Source: JAFEBO01 sp044221315 | GTDB lineage: Bacteria > Planctomycetota > Phycisphaerae > Phycisphaerales > UBA1924 | Direction: 5' to 3' | Assembly: GCA_044221315.1 (NCBI GenBank) | Contig: JBGAPK010000008.1 | Coordinates: 62,001 to 126,000, forward strand | Length of the DNA stretch: 64,000 nt | Shown: positions 8,886 through 16,995 of the stretch, in pieces | Position numbering within the stretch: the stretch's first letter is position 1 | Layout of the letters: the number at the start of each line of letters is the position of its first letter | The notes under the pieces: generated by a model | The model's database searches: none | What the model saw: the letters and a program-made list of their open reading frames with translations, nothing else | What the model was told of the DNA's origin: nothing | Made by a program: the position numbers and the translations under genes

Positions 8886-9587
8886 ATGCACCCGAGTCGG
8901 CCATTCCGGCCCTTCGAGATTTCAGCGGTCGTGCTGGCGCTTCCAAGTCTCGTTTTCGGCGCCGTTGTCCTCTTGGTGACAATTTGGCCGCCGCCTGGCC
9001 CGGGCGAGAACGGAATGGCGGTCGTGATTCCGTGTGGGCTTGCATCCATCGGGTTCTTCGCGTTGTTTCTTGTCGTGGCGCTTGCAGCCCGGCTGTGTTG
9101 GCGCTGGTTCGCGGCACTCGCGGGAGTGTGGGTGAGCATGTGCGTTGCCATATATGGTATGGGCGAAATGGAATCCCGAAGACTAAGCGACCCACAACCT
9201 CTCCTTCTGACAATCGACAAGAGAGACTTGGCGACTTCGACCAATGATCGTTTCCTCTACTTTGTCGCGGACAGAGCTCAGACTGAGCGGTATACGAAAA
9301 CCGGCGAGATCTTTCCTGACGTGGATTTGAAATACGTATGTGTTGTCGGCAATAAGTCGATCTCATGTCTGGTCGAGTGCTTGGATCGCGCCGGTGGATC
9401 GCGGGATTCTTCCGGCTTTGACATCATAATCTATCGGCATGGGAGGATTGACAGACTTGGATTGTCCCGAGCGGAGGTGGCCGCGAGGTTGGAAGCGATG
9501 AGCAAGTGCGTTGATGGCCCTGCACGCGATCGCATTGAGGAGCTGAAACAGACGATCGCAACTAAGCTGCAAGCCGAATCAAAGTGA
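8886..9587 (+). CDS. Hypothetical membrane protein
   Basis: 233 residues from the ATG at 8886. Three hydrophobic segments occupy roughly residues 12-35, 45-70 and 73-92. A soluble C-terminal part of about 140 residues follows, with a charged helix at the end (RIEELKQTIATKLQAESK). No family motif is recognised. The local base composition is less G+C-rich than in neighbouring genes, notably over 9160-9460, which may mean recent arrival. The frame is open upstream to 8553 through the repeats, so the start is placed at the ATG just before the first membrane segment. Confidence 0.6.
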   Translation: MHPSRPFRPFEISAVVLALPSLVFGAVVLLVTIWPPPGPGENGMAVVIPCGLASIGFFALFLVVALAARLCWRWFAALAGVWVSMCVAIYGMGEMESRRLSDPQPLLLTIDKRDLATSTNDRFLYFVADRAQTERYTKTGEIFPDVDLKYVCVVGNKSISCLVECLDRAGGSRDSSGFDIIIYRHGRIDRLGLSRAEVAARLEAMSKCVDGPARDRIEELKQTIATKLQAESK

Positions 9588-9651
9588 GTGTGATTTGGGA
9601 CTCGCCGCGGTCGTCATTCGGGCTTCTACAGGCATCAAGGCTCCGCCCACC

Positions 9652-9683
9652 CCCTGCCCCCTCCCTCAGGGAGGGGGTTTCGG
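9652..9683. repeat. C/G-rich hairpin repeat, copy 2 (type D) overlapping a stop codon
   Basis: CCCCCTCCC and GGGAGGGGG form a near-perfect hairpin (9657-9677) followed by TTT. The stop codon and last proline codons of the minus-strand gene at 9666-9962 lie inside the hairpin, so the repeat appears to define that gene's 3' end. Confidence 0.6.
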
Positions 9684-9962
9684 AAGGGCTGCGTCGGAGA
9701 CGCGGGCCACCAATGGCACCAGGCGATCGACCGCGCCGGCGAGGGTCCGCTGTCCCTCCTGCACCGCGGTCATTGCGGCGGTGCTGCGGTCGAGGGCGCC
9801 GAGGACGGCCTCGATGGTGCGGCGTTCCTGCATGAGGCGGTCGTGGGTTTCGGCGATCTGCTTTTCGCGCGTGGCGGAGGCGCGGCGTTCGGTGAACCAC
9901 ATCCAGGCGACGAAGCCGGCGAGGCCGAATTGGGAGAGGGCGGTGGAGATGGCTTCGTTCAT
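9666..9962 (-). CDS. Small phage-type protein with N-terminal membrane helix (holin-like)
   Basis: 98 residues from the ATG at 9962. One hydrophobic helix (about residues 8-24) is followed by a charged coiled-coil-like region to the end (REKQIAETHDRLMQERR). This layout resembles BhlA- or holin-like phage proteins, but similarity by eye is weak. It is the last gene of the minus-strand capsid island. An 8-bp-period array begins 10 bases before its start codon, and its stop codon lies in a C/G hairpin. It could also be a small accessory virion protein. Confidence 0.5.
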   Translation of the reverse strand: MNEAISTALSQFGLAGFVAWMWFTERRASATREKQIAETHDRLMQERRTIEAVLGALDRSTAAMTAVQEGQRTLAGAVDRLVPLVARVSDAALPKPPP

Positions 9963-9971
9963 GGGGGAACC

Positions 9972-10133
9972 AGGTGTCAAGGTGTCGAGGTGAAAAGGTG
10001 CCGAGGGGAGAGAAAACGCGGAGGGCGCTGAGAGGGCGGAGGTTCGCGGAGGCGGAATTGACTTGGTGACAGGAGAAATCAGTTGCGAGTAATCGGGCGT
10101 GATTTCCCTGGACACCTTGGCACCTCGACACCT
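9972..10133. repeat. Intergenic repeat module: inverted 8-bp arrays around a 9-bp array
   Basis: Four 8-bp units of the AGGTGTCG type occupy 9972-10003. A 9-bp-period stretch (ACGCGGAGG-like) lies at 10010-10055. Three complementary units (CGACACCT type) lie at 10110-10133. The first array sits 10 bases from the start codon of the 9666-9962 gene. The last ends 4 bases from the stop codon of the 10138-10515 gene. Confidence 0.8.
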
Positions 10134-10137
10134 CACT

Positions 10138-10515
10138 TCACGGCGTGTCGCTGAATCTGCGGAACCTCGCGACGTAGCCGAGCGAGAAGACCCGGCCGCG
10201 GTCGGTGCGGTCGGATTCTTCGAAGGTGATGAAGCTCATCTGCGTGAAGGTGCGGCCGGCGTTGTCGATGAGGGTGCCGGGCGTCGGTGGATCAATGAGC
10301 TGGGCGGTGATCGCGTCGCGGAGAGACCAGAGGGCGGACTCGCTCGCGGCGATCAGGCGGCCGGTGACTTTGATGGTCAGTTCTTCGAGGCCGAGCCAGC
10401 CGCTGCCGGAGGTCTGGATGCCGAGGCGGAGCTTTGGGACGACGAGCTGGCCCTGGAGTTCGAGGGCGAAGCGGTGCGGGCCGGGGAAGAGGTTGAGGGT
10501 TTTGTAGGAGGACAT
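10138..10515 (-). CDS. Hypothetical virion-associated protein
   Basis: 125 residues from the ATG at 10515, preceded by GGAG nine bases upstream. The protein is beta-rich and has no signal peptide or membrane helix (for example FALELQGQLVVPKLRLGI). No family is recognised. Its place downstream of capsid genes on the same strand suggests a tail or head-completion role. The gene is bracketed by inverted 8-bp arrays, one just before its start (10530-10569) and one just after its stop (10110-10133). Confidence 0.5.
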   Translation of the reverse strand: MSSYKTLNLFPGPHRFALELQGQLVVPKLRLGIQTSGSGWLGLEELTIKVTGRLIAASESALWSLRDAITAQLIDPPTPGTLIDNAGRTFTQMSFITFEESDRTDRGRVFSLGYVARFRRFSDTP

Positions 10516-10529
10516 GGGGGCTCCGGGGA

Positions 10530-10668
10530 AGGTGTCGAGGTGTCGAGGTGTCAAGGTGACGAGGTGTCGAGGGAAATCACGGAGAAGCACTCGGCATGAT
10601 GACTGAAGGTCGTTGCGGGGCGCATTGGCTTTCCCTTGAAACCTTGACACCTCGACACCTTGACACCT
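10530..10668. repeat. Intergenic inverted 8-bp arrays
   Basis: Five units of the AGGTGTCG type occupy 10530-10569. Three complementary units of the TGACACCT type occupy 10645-10668, and the last overlaps the stop codon (10667-10669) of the next gene. The spacer of about 75 bases shows no other feature. Confidence 0.8.
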
Positions 10669-11077
10669 AGAGGTCAATCAGCCCCACAGGGTCCGTCGAG
10701 CCATCGGGGGAGATCGCGATCAGGGAGATCGTGCGGCGGGCGCTCGTTGGGGAGACTTCGGTTCGGACCGAGCGGATCACGACTTGTGCTGTCAGTTTCT
10801 TCCTTCGGGCCTGCGAGGCGTTGGGGCTTGTGATGACTTCGAGCGCGCCCGCCTGGCCGGGCTTTGGGGCGTCGATGGCCTGATCCGATGGCGCTTCCAT
10901 CCGCTGCACGATCGAGATCTCGACGCGGGTTTCGGGGATGTCGGCGAAGACAGCGTGCGGGCCGGAGTCGGACCATTCGATGGTCTCCTTGTGCGCGAGG
11001 CGATCGACCTTGACGGAGTCGATGTTGGAGTAGTCGATGGCGAGGAGGGTGAGTTTGGGGGGGTTGAGGATGAGCAT
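10667..11077 (-). CDS. Hypothetical virion-associated protein
   Basis: 136 residues from the ATG at 11077. The N-terminus is MLILNPPKLTLLAIDY, and a predicted beta-rich core follows with no cysteine and no membrane segment. No family is recognised. Its location between a connector-like gene and another small gene of the capsid island suggests a structural or tail-assembly role. Its stop codon lies in an 8-bp array. Upstream of its start is a different array family (11089-11177). Confidence 0.5.
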   Translation of the reverse strand: MLILNPPKLTLLAIDYSNIDSVKVDRLAHKETIEWSDSGPHAVFADIPETRVEISIVQRMEAPSDQAIDAPKPGQAGALEVITSPNASQARRKKLTAQVVIRSVRTEVSPTSARRTISLIAISPDGSTDPVGLIDL

Positions 11078-11088
11078 GGGGGAGAGGG

Positions 11089-11177
11089 GCAGAGCCGCAG
11101 AGCGGCAAATCGGCAAAGGGGAGAGGACGCGGAGTTTGCGCAGAGCAGCAGAGCAGCAGAGCAGCAGAGCAGCAGAC
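11089..11177. repeat. 8-bp-period array (GCAGAGCG/GCAAAGGG and CAGAGCAG types)
   Basis: Four units GCAGAGCC, GCAGAGCG, GCAAATCG and GCAAAGGG lie at 11089-11120, and four CAGAGCAG units lie at 11141-11172. A fragment of the 9-bp family lies between them. The array starts 12 bases upstream of the start codon of the 10667-11077 gene. The same unit type recurs at 13482-13513 and, less perfectly, at 32291-32346. Confidence 0.75.
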
Positions 11178-11287
11178 GGATTCAATCGAGTTCGCGTGTG
11201 GCTGAAGGCAATCTTTTTTCTGGGTCTTTCGTTTGCATTCTTCTTTCCCGTTCCTTTCTTCTCCGTGTTCTCTGTGGTGAAATGCCT

Positions 11288-11941
11288 TCACGCTCGGAGC
11301 AAAGGAATCACACCGGGCCTTCGCAGTGCGTCGGGTTCTCCGTCGCCGTTGGTATCGATCTTCGCGGCGAGGTAGCGGCGCTCTTCCTGGAGGAGATCCT
11401 GGAAGCGCAGTGCGTTTTTGCCGGGAACGGAATCCGGGCCCTGGAGGCTTGAGGCGCCGGAGTAGATGGTCGCGAGGGTCCAGAGGGCGCAGAAGCGGGC
11501 GAGGGAGCGTGGATCGACGAGTTTGGGGGCGGGGGCGCCGGTGAACGGGTTGATACCGGTTTGCGCTGGGTCGAGGCCGAGGCGGCGGAAGATTTCTTCG
11601 GAGATGATCGCGATCTGCGGGCGAAAGGTGTTGAGGATGACTTCGGCGCCGGTCACGGGCGCGGGGGTGAGCACGTCGTCGTCGGGCGTGGGGCGGATGC
11701 GGGAGATCTGGGCTGTTGTTGAGGTGAGTTTTGCGATCACCTCGTGCGGGATGGTGTTGATCGTGACGACCATGCCGGGGGCGAGCTGGGCGCCGTCGAA
11801 GTTGGTGTCGAAGGCGGAGATTGTGAGGGTTGTGCCGCTGACAGCGCCGGTGGCCTGGATGAGGCGCTGGGAGAACCAGACGATCTCGGTGAAGATGTTG
11901 GGCTCGAGGCGGACGAGGTCGGTGTCTTGGGCGAGGAGCAT
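11288..11941 (-). CDS. Probable head-completion/connector protein of the capsid island
   Basis: 217 residues from the ATG at 11941. An N-terminal helical/beta segment (LVRLEPNIFTEIVWFSQRL) leads into a beta region. The C-terminal helical part contains RFQDLLQEERRYLAAKIDTNGDGEPD, including a DTNGDGE calcium-loop-like stretch. No family is recognised by sequence. The gene is immediately downstream of the major capsid gene in transcription order, where head-tail connector proteins usually lie. A ten-unit 8-bp array begins 15 bases before its start codon. Confidence 0.5.
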   Translation of the reverse strand: MLLAQDTDLVRLEPNIFTEIVWFSQRLIQATGAVSGTTLTISAFDTNFDGAQLAPGMVVTINTIPHEVIAKLTSTTAQISRIRPTPDDDVLTPAPVTGAEVILNTFRPQIAIISEEIFRRLGLDPAQTGINPFTGAPAPKLVDPRSLARFCALWTLATIYSGASSLQGPDSVPGKNALRFQDLLQEERRYLAAKIDTNGDGEPDALRRPGVIPLLRA

Positions 11942-11955
11942 GGGGGAATCCCTGA

Positions 11956-12293
11956 AGGTGTCGAGGTGTCGAGGTGTCGAGGTGTCAAAGTGGCGAGGTG
12001 TCGAGGTGTCGAGGTGTCAAAGTGGCGAGGTGTCGAGGGGAGAGAACGCGGAGGTGCGGAGAGGGCGGAGATGCGCGGAGGGGAGAAGGGCTCGAAGAGA
12101 GAAAGAGAAAGGCAGAACCCTTCCCCCACCCCATCCCCTCAGGGGAGGGGCTTTCGGAAAAACCCGCGCCGAGCGGGGAAACCCGGCGCGGGTGAAGGGA
12201 GAGGAGTGGAGAAGACGAATGAGTTGCGGTGACGAGTGGAGCGTGCAAGAGGCTTTTCTCTTGGCACCTCGACACCTCGACACCTTGACACCT
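11956..12293. repeat. Longest repeat module: ten 8-bp units, 9-bp array, hairpin, inverted array
   Basis: Ten 8-bp units (AGGTGTCG/AGGTGTCA/AAGTGGCG) fill 11956-12035. A 9-bp-period stretch lies at 12041-12082. A purine-rich stretch and C/G hairpin follow (12091-12152), then a hairpin ACCCGCGCC/GGCGCGGGT (12162-12193). Four inverted units end at 12293, three bases before the capsid gene's stop codon. I see no gene in the 355-base gap. Confidence 0.8.
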
Positions 12294-12296
12294 CTC

Positions 12297-13460
12297 TTAC
12301 GTGAGGCCACGGATCAGCCCGTGGGCGTTCTCGTTTTTGAACTCGAGCGTGTATTCGCCGAGGACTTGGCCGGCGGTGGCGTCGCCGGTTTGCGCGAGGG
12401 GCTTGAAGGCGAAGCTGCGGCCCTGGAGGGGGAGCACGCCGATTCGAGAAGAGTCGAGCAGGAGCACCGTGTCGGTCGGAACCCAGCGGCTGAGAATCAC
12501 GCGGCAGACGCCGAAGTCGCTCTCGTAGACGCTGATCATGTCGCGGAAGGACTTATCTTCCGGCGCATAGGCGCGGCTGCCGGTGGCGAAGCCGTTGATG
12601 CGGCGCTTCTGAGCGCCCGAGCAGACGATCGTGTCGATCTTGCCCTGGCTCTGCTCCCAGATCAGGCGCATCGCGGCGTTGAGCACGGGCTCGTTGAGGT
12701 CGGTGCCGCTACCGCCACCGGCGGGCATCGAGCCGGTGTTGGGGACGTACTGGTTGGTCGTGATCTGGCGGACGATGCCGTTCATCGAGCGGCGGACCGT
12801 GGACGAACCCTGCGGGTTGCTCGAGGGCGCGACGCCGTTGATGACGCAGTTCTCGAGATCGCGGAGCAGTTCGCGGAGGCGTTCCTGCTTCTGGTATTCG
12901 AGCTCGTCGTCGATGCCGTGCTGTCTCGCGGCACGCATCGAGCCGGAGACTTCCACCGTTGCGGAGAAGATCTGCGTGTAGTTGGCCTTGCGGGCGCGGA
13001 GGGTGAAGCGGGAGGTGGTGGCGTCGGCCCCTTCGAGGGCGGCGTTGCCGATGATGATGAAGCGTTTGCCGTTGGTGAGCGTGGCCTTCGTCGTGCCGCC
13101 GTAGCCTCGGACGACGGTGAGGACGTTTCCGGCGACGGCGGTGACCTGCATCACTTCAACGCTGGCGTCGGGGCGGACGAGATCGCCGACCTGGAAGCGG
13201 GCGCCGTTCTGGACGGTGAGGCTGGTGGCGTTTTGTGCGTCGGGCGAGAACGACGATTGATTGAGCGTGTCGGTGTTGGGGAGGAGCGTGTCTTCCATCC
13301 ACTCGTGGATGGTGCTCATCGCGGGGCGCTTGGCGTCGCCCAGGTAGTCGAGCAGGGGAGTTTCGTAGGGCGAGACGATGCCGACGATGTCGGAGACGTC
13401 TTCCATGATCTCGGGGAGATCGGTGCCGGCGGCGAAGGTGGACTTGCCTGAGTAGGACAT
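12297..13460 (-). CDS. Phage major capsid protein, SU10/DUF5309 type
   Basis: 387 residues from the ATG at 13460. The N-terminal signature is of the SU10-like HK97-fold capsid family: an early DLPEIMEDVSDIVGIVSPYE stretch, then TPLLDYLGDA and STIHEWMEDTL. The central part holds VEVSGSMRAARQHGIDDE, as in DUF5309 proteins. The C-terminal part VILSRWVPTDTVLLLD and LEFKNENAHGLIRGL also fits. It forms the icosahedral shell. Its neighbours are a portal and a scaffold-like gene in the usual order portal-scaffold-capsid. Its length is normal for the family and there is no obvious decay. Confidence 0.85.
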   Translation of the reverse strand: MSYSGKSTFAAGTDLPEIMEDVSDIVGIVSPYETPLLDYLGDAKRPAMSTIHEWMEDTLLPNTDTLNQSSFSPDAQNATSLTVQNGARFQVGDLVRPDASVEVMQVTAVAGNVLTVVRGYGGTTKATLTNGKRFIIIGNAALEGADATTSRFTLRARKANYTQIFSATVEVSGSMRAARQHGIDDELEYQKQERLRELLRDLENCVINGVAPSSNPQGSSTVRRSMNGIVRQITTNQYVPNTGSMPAGGGSGTDLNEPVLNAAMRLIWEQSQGKIDTIVCSGAQKRRINGFATGSRAYAPEDKSFRDMISVYESDFGVCRVILSRWVPTDTVLLLDSSRIGVLPLQGRSFAFKPLAQTGDATAGQVLGEYTLEFKNENAHGLIRGLT

Positions 13461-13481
13461 GGGGTTCCTTTCTGGAAAGAT

Positions 13482-13674
13482 GCAAAGCGGCAGAACGGCA
13501 AAGCGGCAAAGGGGAAAGAGCAGAGAGAACGCGGAGGACGCGGAGAGGGCGGAGGTGCGCGGAGGGGGAAAAGACTCTTCAACTCAAAGGAAGAAAAGAG
13601 CTCGAAGAGAGAGAGGAAAAGAGAAAGACAAACCCTTCCCCCAACCCCTCCCCTCAGGGGAGGGGCTTCAGAAT
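13482..13674. repeat. Intergenic repeat module upstream of the capsid gene
   Basis: Four 8-bp units (GCAAAGCG, GCAGAACG, GCAAAGCG, GCAAAGGG) lie at 13482-13513. A 9-bp-period stretch (ACGCGGAGG type) lies at 13523-13567. The block at 13601-13674 closely matches 12091-12152: CTCGAAGAGAG, a purine run, CCCTTCCCCC and the hairpin CCCCTCCCCTCAGGGGAGGG. The end lies within 4 bases of the stop codon of the scaffold-like gene. Confidence 0.8.
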
Positions 13675-13677
13675 GCG

Positions 13678-14199
13678 TTATCCGGCGCGGCGGGCGCGGA
13701 GGTAGGCGAGGAGGGAGCGGCGGTCGCCGGTGGTGCGGGCTTTGATGGCGAGGTCGGCGAGAGAGTCTGAGGGAGTCGTGCTGAGCGCCGGGCTCATGGC
13801 GCTCGGGGTGGGTGAGGTGCGCGGCGGCAGCGCGGACTCGAAGAGGAACGGTTTGCTGGCGCGCAGTTCATCGATGAGCGGGGCGATGTTGGTGCCGGTG
13901 TCGGGGCGGGTTGCCAGCATCGAATCGAGCATGAGGGATGCGACCTCGGGGTCGATCGCTCCGGCGCCGGCGAGGGCGCGATCGATGAGACGGGCCTGCT
14001 GTTCCTTAGCGAGCGCGGCCTGTGCTTGTTCAAGCTTGGCGCGGAAGTCGGCGACCTGGGCCTGTGCTTCGGCGAGTTTGGACTCGGCCTCGAGGGCGCG
14101 GGCACGCCAGTCGGTTTCTTCGGTGACGGGCGGACGGGCGGCGGGGGCGGTTTCGCCGTTGCCTTCTTCGCCGCCGAGATTTCGGGTTTCATCGGGCAT
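13678..14199 (-). CDS. Putative phage scaffolding protein
   Basis: 173 residues from the ATG at 14199. The central region (about 25-75) is a strongly predicted coiled coil (ARALEAESKLAEAQAQVADF). A helical C-terminus is rich in basic residues at the end (SLLAYLRARRAG). This composition and its place between portal and major capsid genes match phage scaffolding (DUF4355-like) proteins, which guide shell assembly and are absent from mature particles. No sequence signature proves this. The frame is open 33 bases further upstream into the repeat array, so the start is at MPDETRNLGG. Confidence 0.55.
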   Translation of the reverse strand: MPDETRNLGGEEGNGETAPAARPPVTEETDWRARALEAESKLAEAQAQVADFRAKLEQAQAALAKEQQARLIDRALAGAGAIDPEVASLMLDSMLATRPDTGTNIAPLIDELRASKPFLFESALPPRTSPTPSAMSPALSTTPSDSLADLAIKARTTGDRRSLLAYLRARRAG

Positions 14200-14215
14200 G
14201 GGGACTCCTTTGAAG

Positions 14216-14342
14216 AGGTGTCGAGGTGTCAAGGTGACGAGGTGTCGAGGGAAAAACAGACTGCAACGGCGCCTTGCGATTCACGGAAGCTGAATTCGGG
14301 GCTGACCGCTGAAAGCTGAAAGCTGAGAGCTGAGAGCTGACC
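14216..14342. repeat. 8-bp array and 7-bp array between scaffold-like and portal genes
   Basis: Four 8-bp units (AGGTGTCG, AGGTGTCA, AGGTGACG, AGGTGTCG) fill 14216-14247, starting 17 bases upstream of the scaffold-like gene's start codon. Six 7-bp units (GCTGACC/GCTGAAA/GCTGAGA) fill 14301-14342 and end five bases before the portal stop codon. The 7-bp type recurs at 29284-29318. Confidence 0.8.
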
Positions 14343-14347
14343 GCTCC

Positions 14348-15874
14348 CTACACCGCTCCGTCATCCGTCGGCTTGTAACCCAGTTCTTCCAGAACGCGCT
14401 GCTTGTCAACGCCGATGCGGAGCTTGGACTCGGCGACCTGGGCCTGCTCGCGGTCGTCGATGGGGAGCGGGTCGGGCCAGTCGATTCGGATGGAGCGGTC
14501 GATCTCGTCGGTCTTGAGGATGTTGAGGTGATCGAGCGCGGCGAGGATGAGGCGCGAAGCCTCGGCGAGGCCACGCCCGTAGGTGACCTGTTTCCGCGCA
14601 GTGCGGCTGAGAAGGCCCATGAGCGTGACGCGGAGGGCCATCGCGCTCGAAAGGTTGCCGACCTTGCCCTGGACGACGCCTGTGGCCAGCGGGGGTACGC
14701 CGCTGAGTTTGTCGAGGGCGTTGCGGAGAGCTTCGAAGTGGGCTTCTTCGGAGGGCGCGGACGAGTCGCCCCCGAATTCCTGGACGGAGGCTTGCGGATT
14801 GTCGCTGGCGAGCATGATGCCCGGGCCGATCGAGAGTGAGCCGGGAGCGCCGAGGCCCCGCATCAGGTACATCTTGAAACTCTGGAGCGAGAGCCGGTAG
14901 GCGCGGTCGCACAGGCGGGTGTTGAGTTCATCCTGGAGCGGGATGAGCGGCTCGACCTCTCCCAATCCCGAGTAGTGGAAGGGCTGGCTGACGTTCTGGA
15001 TGTGCGCGACGGGGAGGCGCCCGTTGGTCCAGGGGGTTTCGATCGCATCGAGCAGTCGCTCGTTCTCGTAGATGTGATGGAAGTCGGCGGAGACGATCTC
15101 GGTGTGCGTGGTGCGTTTGCGCCGGGCGGGCTCTGGGTTGATCAGCGAGCGGAGGAAGCCGGGCTGTTCCGCGGCGTTCTCTTCGCGCTCATAGTGAATG
15201 ACATAGGCCTGCGTGCGCCGGTAGTCGGCCGAGTCGGAGATGGGGATGCCGCGCCGGGGGTCGATGAGTTCGACGCGGACGGGCGGCGCATTGCGGAGGA
15301 TGTCGGGGACTTGGGCGCTGTTGCCGAGTCGTCGGGCGCGGCGCTGAAAGTCTGGTTGAGACTCGGTGACGCGGACGAGGAGATCGGCGTGGCCGAAGAC
15401 GTGACCAAGGAGGGCGAGATCGGTGAAGAGGGAGATGCCGCCGCTGGTCTCCCAGATTGCGTCGAGGGCGGATTGGACTGCGTTGCGGACGGGTTCGGTT
15501 CGCGCCGTGCTGATGAAACGGATGGGCTTGGCGAAGAGGAAATCGACCATGGCGTGGATGCGCCAGGCGATGTCGTTTTCGATCACCAGTTCGCGGGCGG
15601 TGCGGAGGCGATCGTCGGTGTTCGGGTTGGCGGCGCCGGTGAGGCGGGAGGGCAGGCCGATTTCCTGGGGCTGTGAGTACCACGAGCCGCTGCGCCGGCA
15701 GGCGTCTGAGCCGTTTGTGCTGCCCGCGCGGCGTACCGGCTCCAGAGCGTTCCTGTAGTACGTCCAGAGTTTGTCCAGGCGCGGGAGAGTCCGCGACTGG
15801 TGCTCCCGCAGCGCGAGAGCGAGTAGTGCCTCATCGAGGCCGACGTCGGAAAATGCCTGGAGCCGGTACGCCAT
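14348..15874 (-). CDS. Phage portal protein
   Basis: 508 residues from the ATG at 15874. The layout fits SPP1 gp6-like portal proteins: a helical N-terminus, a clip/stem region and NDIAWRIHAMVDFLFAKP early on. A mid-protein segment has VAHIQNVSQPFHYSGLGEVE and LIPLQDELNTRLCDRAYRLS. The C-terminal part has LSSAMALRVTLMGLLSRTARK. Portals form the dodecameric DNA channel at one capsid vertex and dock the terminase. No terminase gene is found on either side here. The gene is the first of the minus-strand capsid island. Confidence 0.8.
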   Translation of the reverse strand: MAYRLQAFSDVGLDEALLALALREHQSRTLPRLDKLWTYYRNALEPVRRAGSTNGSDACRRSGSWYSQPQEIGLPSRLTGAANPNTDDRLRTARELVIENDIAWRIHAMVDFLFAKPIRFISTARTEPVRNAVQSALDAIWETSGGISLFTDLALLGHVFGHADLLVRVTESQPDFQRRARRLGNSAQVPDILRNAPPVRVELIDPRRGIPISDSADYRRTQAYVIHYEREENAAEQPGFLRSLINPEPARRKRTTHTEIVSADFHHIYENERLLDAIETPWTNGRLPVAHIQNVSQPFHYSGLGEVEPLIPLQDELNTRLCDRAYRLSLQSFKMYLMRGLGAPGSLSIGPGIMLASDNPQASVQEFGGDSSAPSEEAHFEALRNALDKLSGVPPLATGVVQGKVGNLSSAMALRVTLMGLLSRTARKQVTYGRGLAEASRLILAALDHLNILKTDEIDRSIRIDWPDPLPIDDREQAQVAESKLRIGVDKQRVLEELGYKPTDDGAV

Positions 15875-16353
15875 CCGTCTAACCCGCCTTTGCCGCCGGA
15901 GCGGCGTGCTTGCGAGGCGTGCGTCTCACACACGCGGGGCCTCTACACAGGGGGCGCACGGACTCGCCGCGGCGCGCAGGGGCGCTCGCGTGCGCCGCTC
16001 AAAACCAGGCGCAAAGCAGGTACTGCAAATGAGTTACGCTGAAATCTGCAAAGTGGCGGAATCGGGTAATTTGGTCGAGCGCGTTTGAGCGCCGCCGAGC
16101 GCTGCTGTGCGCACAGAACGTCGGCCCCTGCCCGCGCGAAGTCGAAGAGCGCGCGCCGACGCGAGGCAGGTTGAACCTGCTCTCGTGCAGCGCTCCGGGG
16201 CGGAAACCAGACGGAGCGCCCGTCGGCGCCTCTCTCCATGCTCGGGTCGGGTGGTGTCGGCCGGGCCGGCATTCCCGTCGATGAACGGAGTGACGTCGCT
16301 TTGGTGGCGTTGGGTTCGAGCGGTGCGGCGTGCGTGCCGTCCGCTCGTAATGG
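15875..16353. other. Gene-free region upstream of the capsid island
   Basis: 479 bases with several short overlapping open frames, none resembling a protein. It contains a strong hairpin GCGCTCCG...CGGAGCGC around 16191-16226 and another around AGGCAGGTTGAACCTGCT (16162-16181). A less G+C-rich patch lies near 16025-16075. It probably holds the promoter of the capsid island, but no promoter could be assigned. Confidence 0.4.
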
Positions 16354-16995
16354 CTACTTCGCGAGCGAATCGATCGAATAGGAAACGAACGGCGGATTCT
16401 CGAGGCCCGTGACCACGCGCCAGAAGGGTTCGCCGAACTCATCGGCGAGCCACGACCGGAACGGGCCCTTCTCGTCCTTTGAGACCTCGGACAGCGATGG
16501 GCCCCCCACGAAAACGGAGCGGTGAATCAGCAGCAGGTCATCGGAAACATACTCGGCCTCGGCCGCGACGCCGCAGAGGGCGTCGGTCAGTTTGGCGAAG
16601 AGTTCCGGCTGGAGGCCCAGGAGCAGATCGGCGTCGTGCCAGATGTAGTAGCGGAACTTGGTGGCGGGCTTGCCGCGGACGATCATGCGGTTACGGAGAA
16701 GCGCGGCGATCCCGCCGGGGCCGTCGATGCGCCGGTCGAGGAGCGGTCCGGGGACGGCGCGTTCGAGCTGGTAACAGAAAGATTCGAGATCGGTGATGAA
16801 GCGTCCGTAGAAGGGGCAAACCTCGGTGTCGCGTTGCATTCCGAGGAACTGGCCGAGGCTGGTTGCGAACTGAAGCCGCCGGCCCGGAAAGTCGGACGAG
16901 GCGACGAGATGGTTTTCTTCCAGGAGCTGAGCAACCTCGGGCTGCCAATCCGCGATCAGCAGCGGCGATTCGGGTTGGCGGGAGAGGGCGCTCAT
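16354..16995 (-). CDS. Hypothetical protein
   Basis: 213 residues from the ATG at 16995. The protein is soluble with no signal or membrane segment. Recognisable stretches include CPFYGRFITDLESFCYQLE and KFRYYIWHDADLLL, but I cannot assign a family. Strand and position just upstream of the portal gene leave open whether it belongs to the capsid island. The 480-base gap and absence of repeat arrays at its ends argue that it is a separate host gene. Confidence 0.6.
   Translation of the reverse strand: MSALSRQPESPLLIADWQPEVAQLLEENHLVASSDFPGRRLQFATSLGQFLGMQRDTEVCPFYGRFITDLESFCYQLERAVPGPLLDRRIDGPGGIAALLRNRMIVRGKPATKFRYYIWHDADLLLGLQPELFAKLTDALCGVAAEAEYVSDDLLLIHRSVFVGGPSLSEVSKDEKGPFRSWLADEFGEPFWRVVTGLENPPFVSYSIDSLAK

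Noticed and set aside
11956..12035. The ten-unit 8-bp array as a CRISPR array.
   Set aside because: The units are contiguous with no spacers, and no cas gene is present.
16029..16088. A 19-codon open frame (MSYAEICKVAESGN...) in a less G+C-rich patch.
   Set aside because: It has no ribosome-binding site of note and no similarity I can recognise; it is too short to support.
15943..16272. Short open frames (up to about 110 codons) in the gap upstream of the portal gene, as a possible terminase remnant.
   Set aside because: None shows Walker motifs or nuclease residues, and codon patterns differ from the neighbouring genes.
16317..16330. A GGTTCGA-type string as part of a tRNA gene.
   Set aside because: No acceptor stem, anticodon loop or CCA-side pairing can be drawn around it; no tRNA was found in the window.
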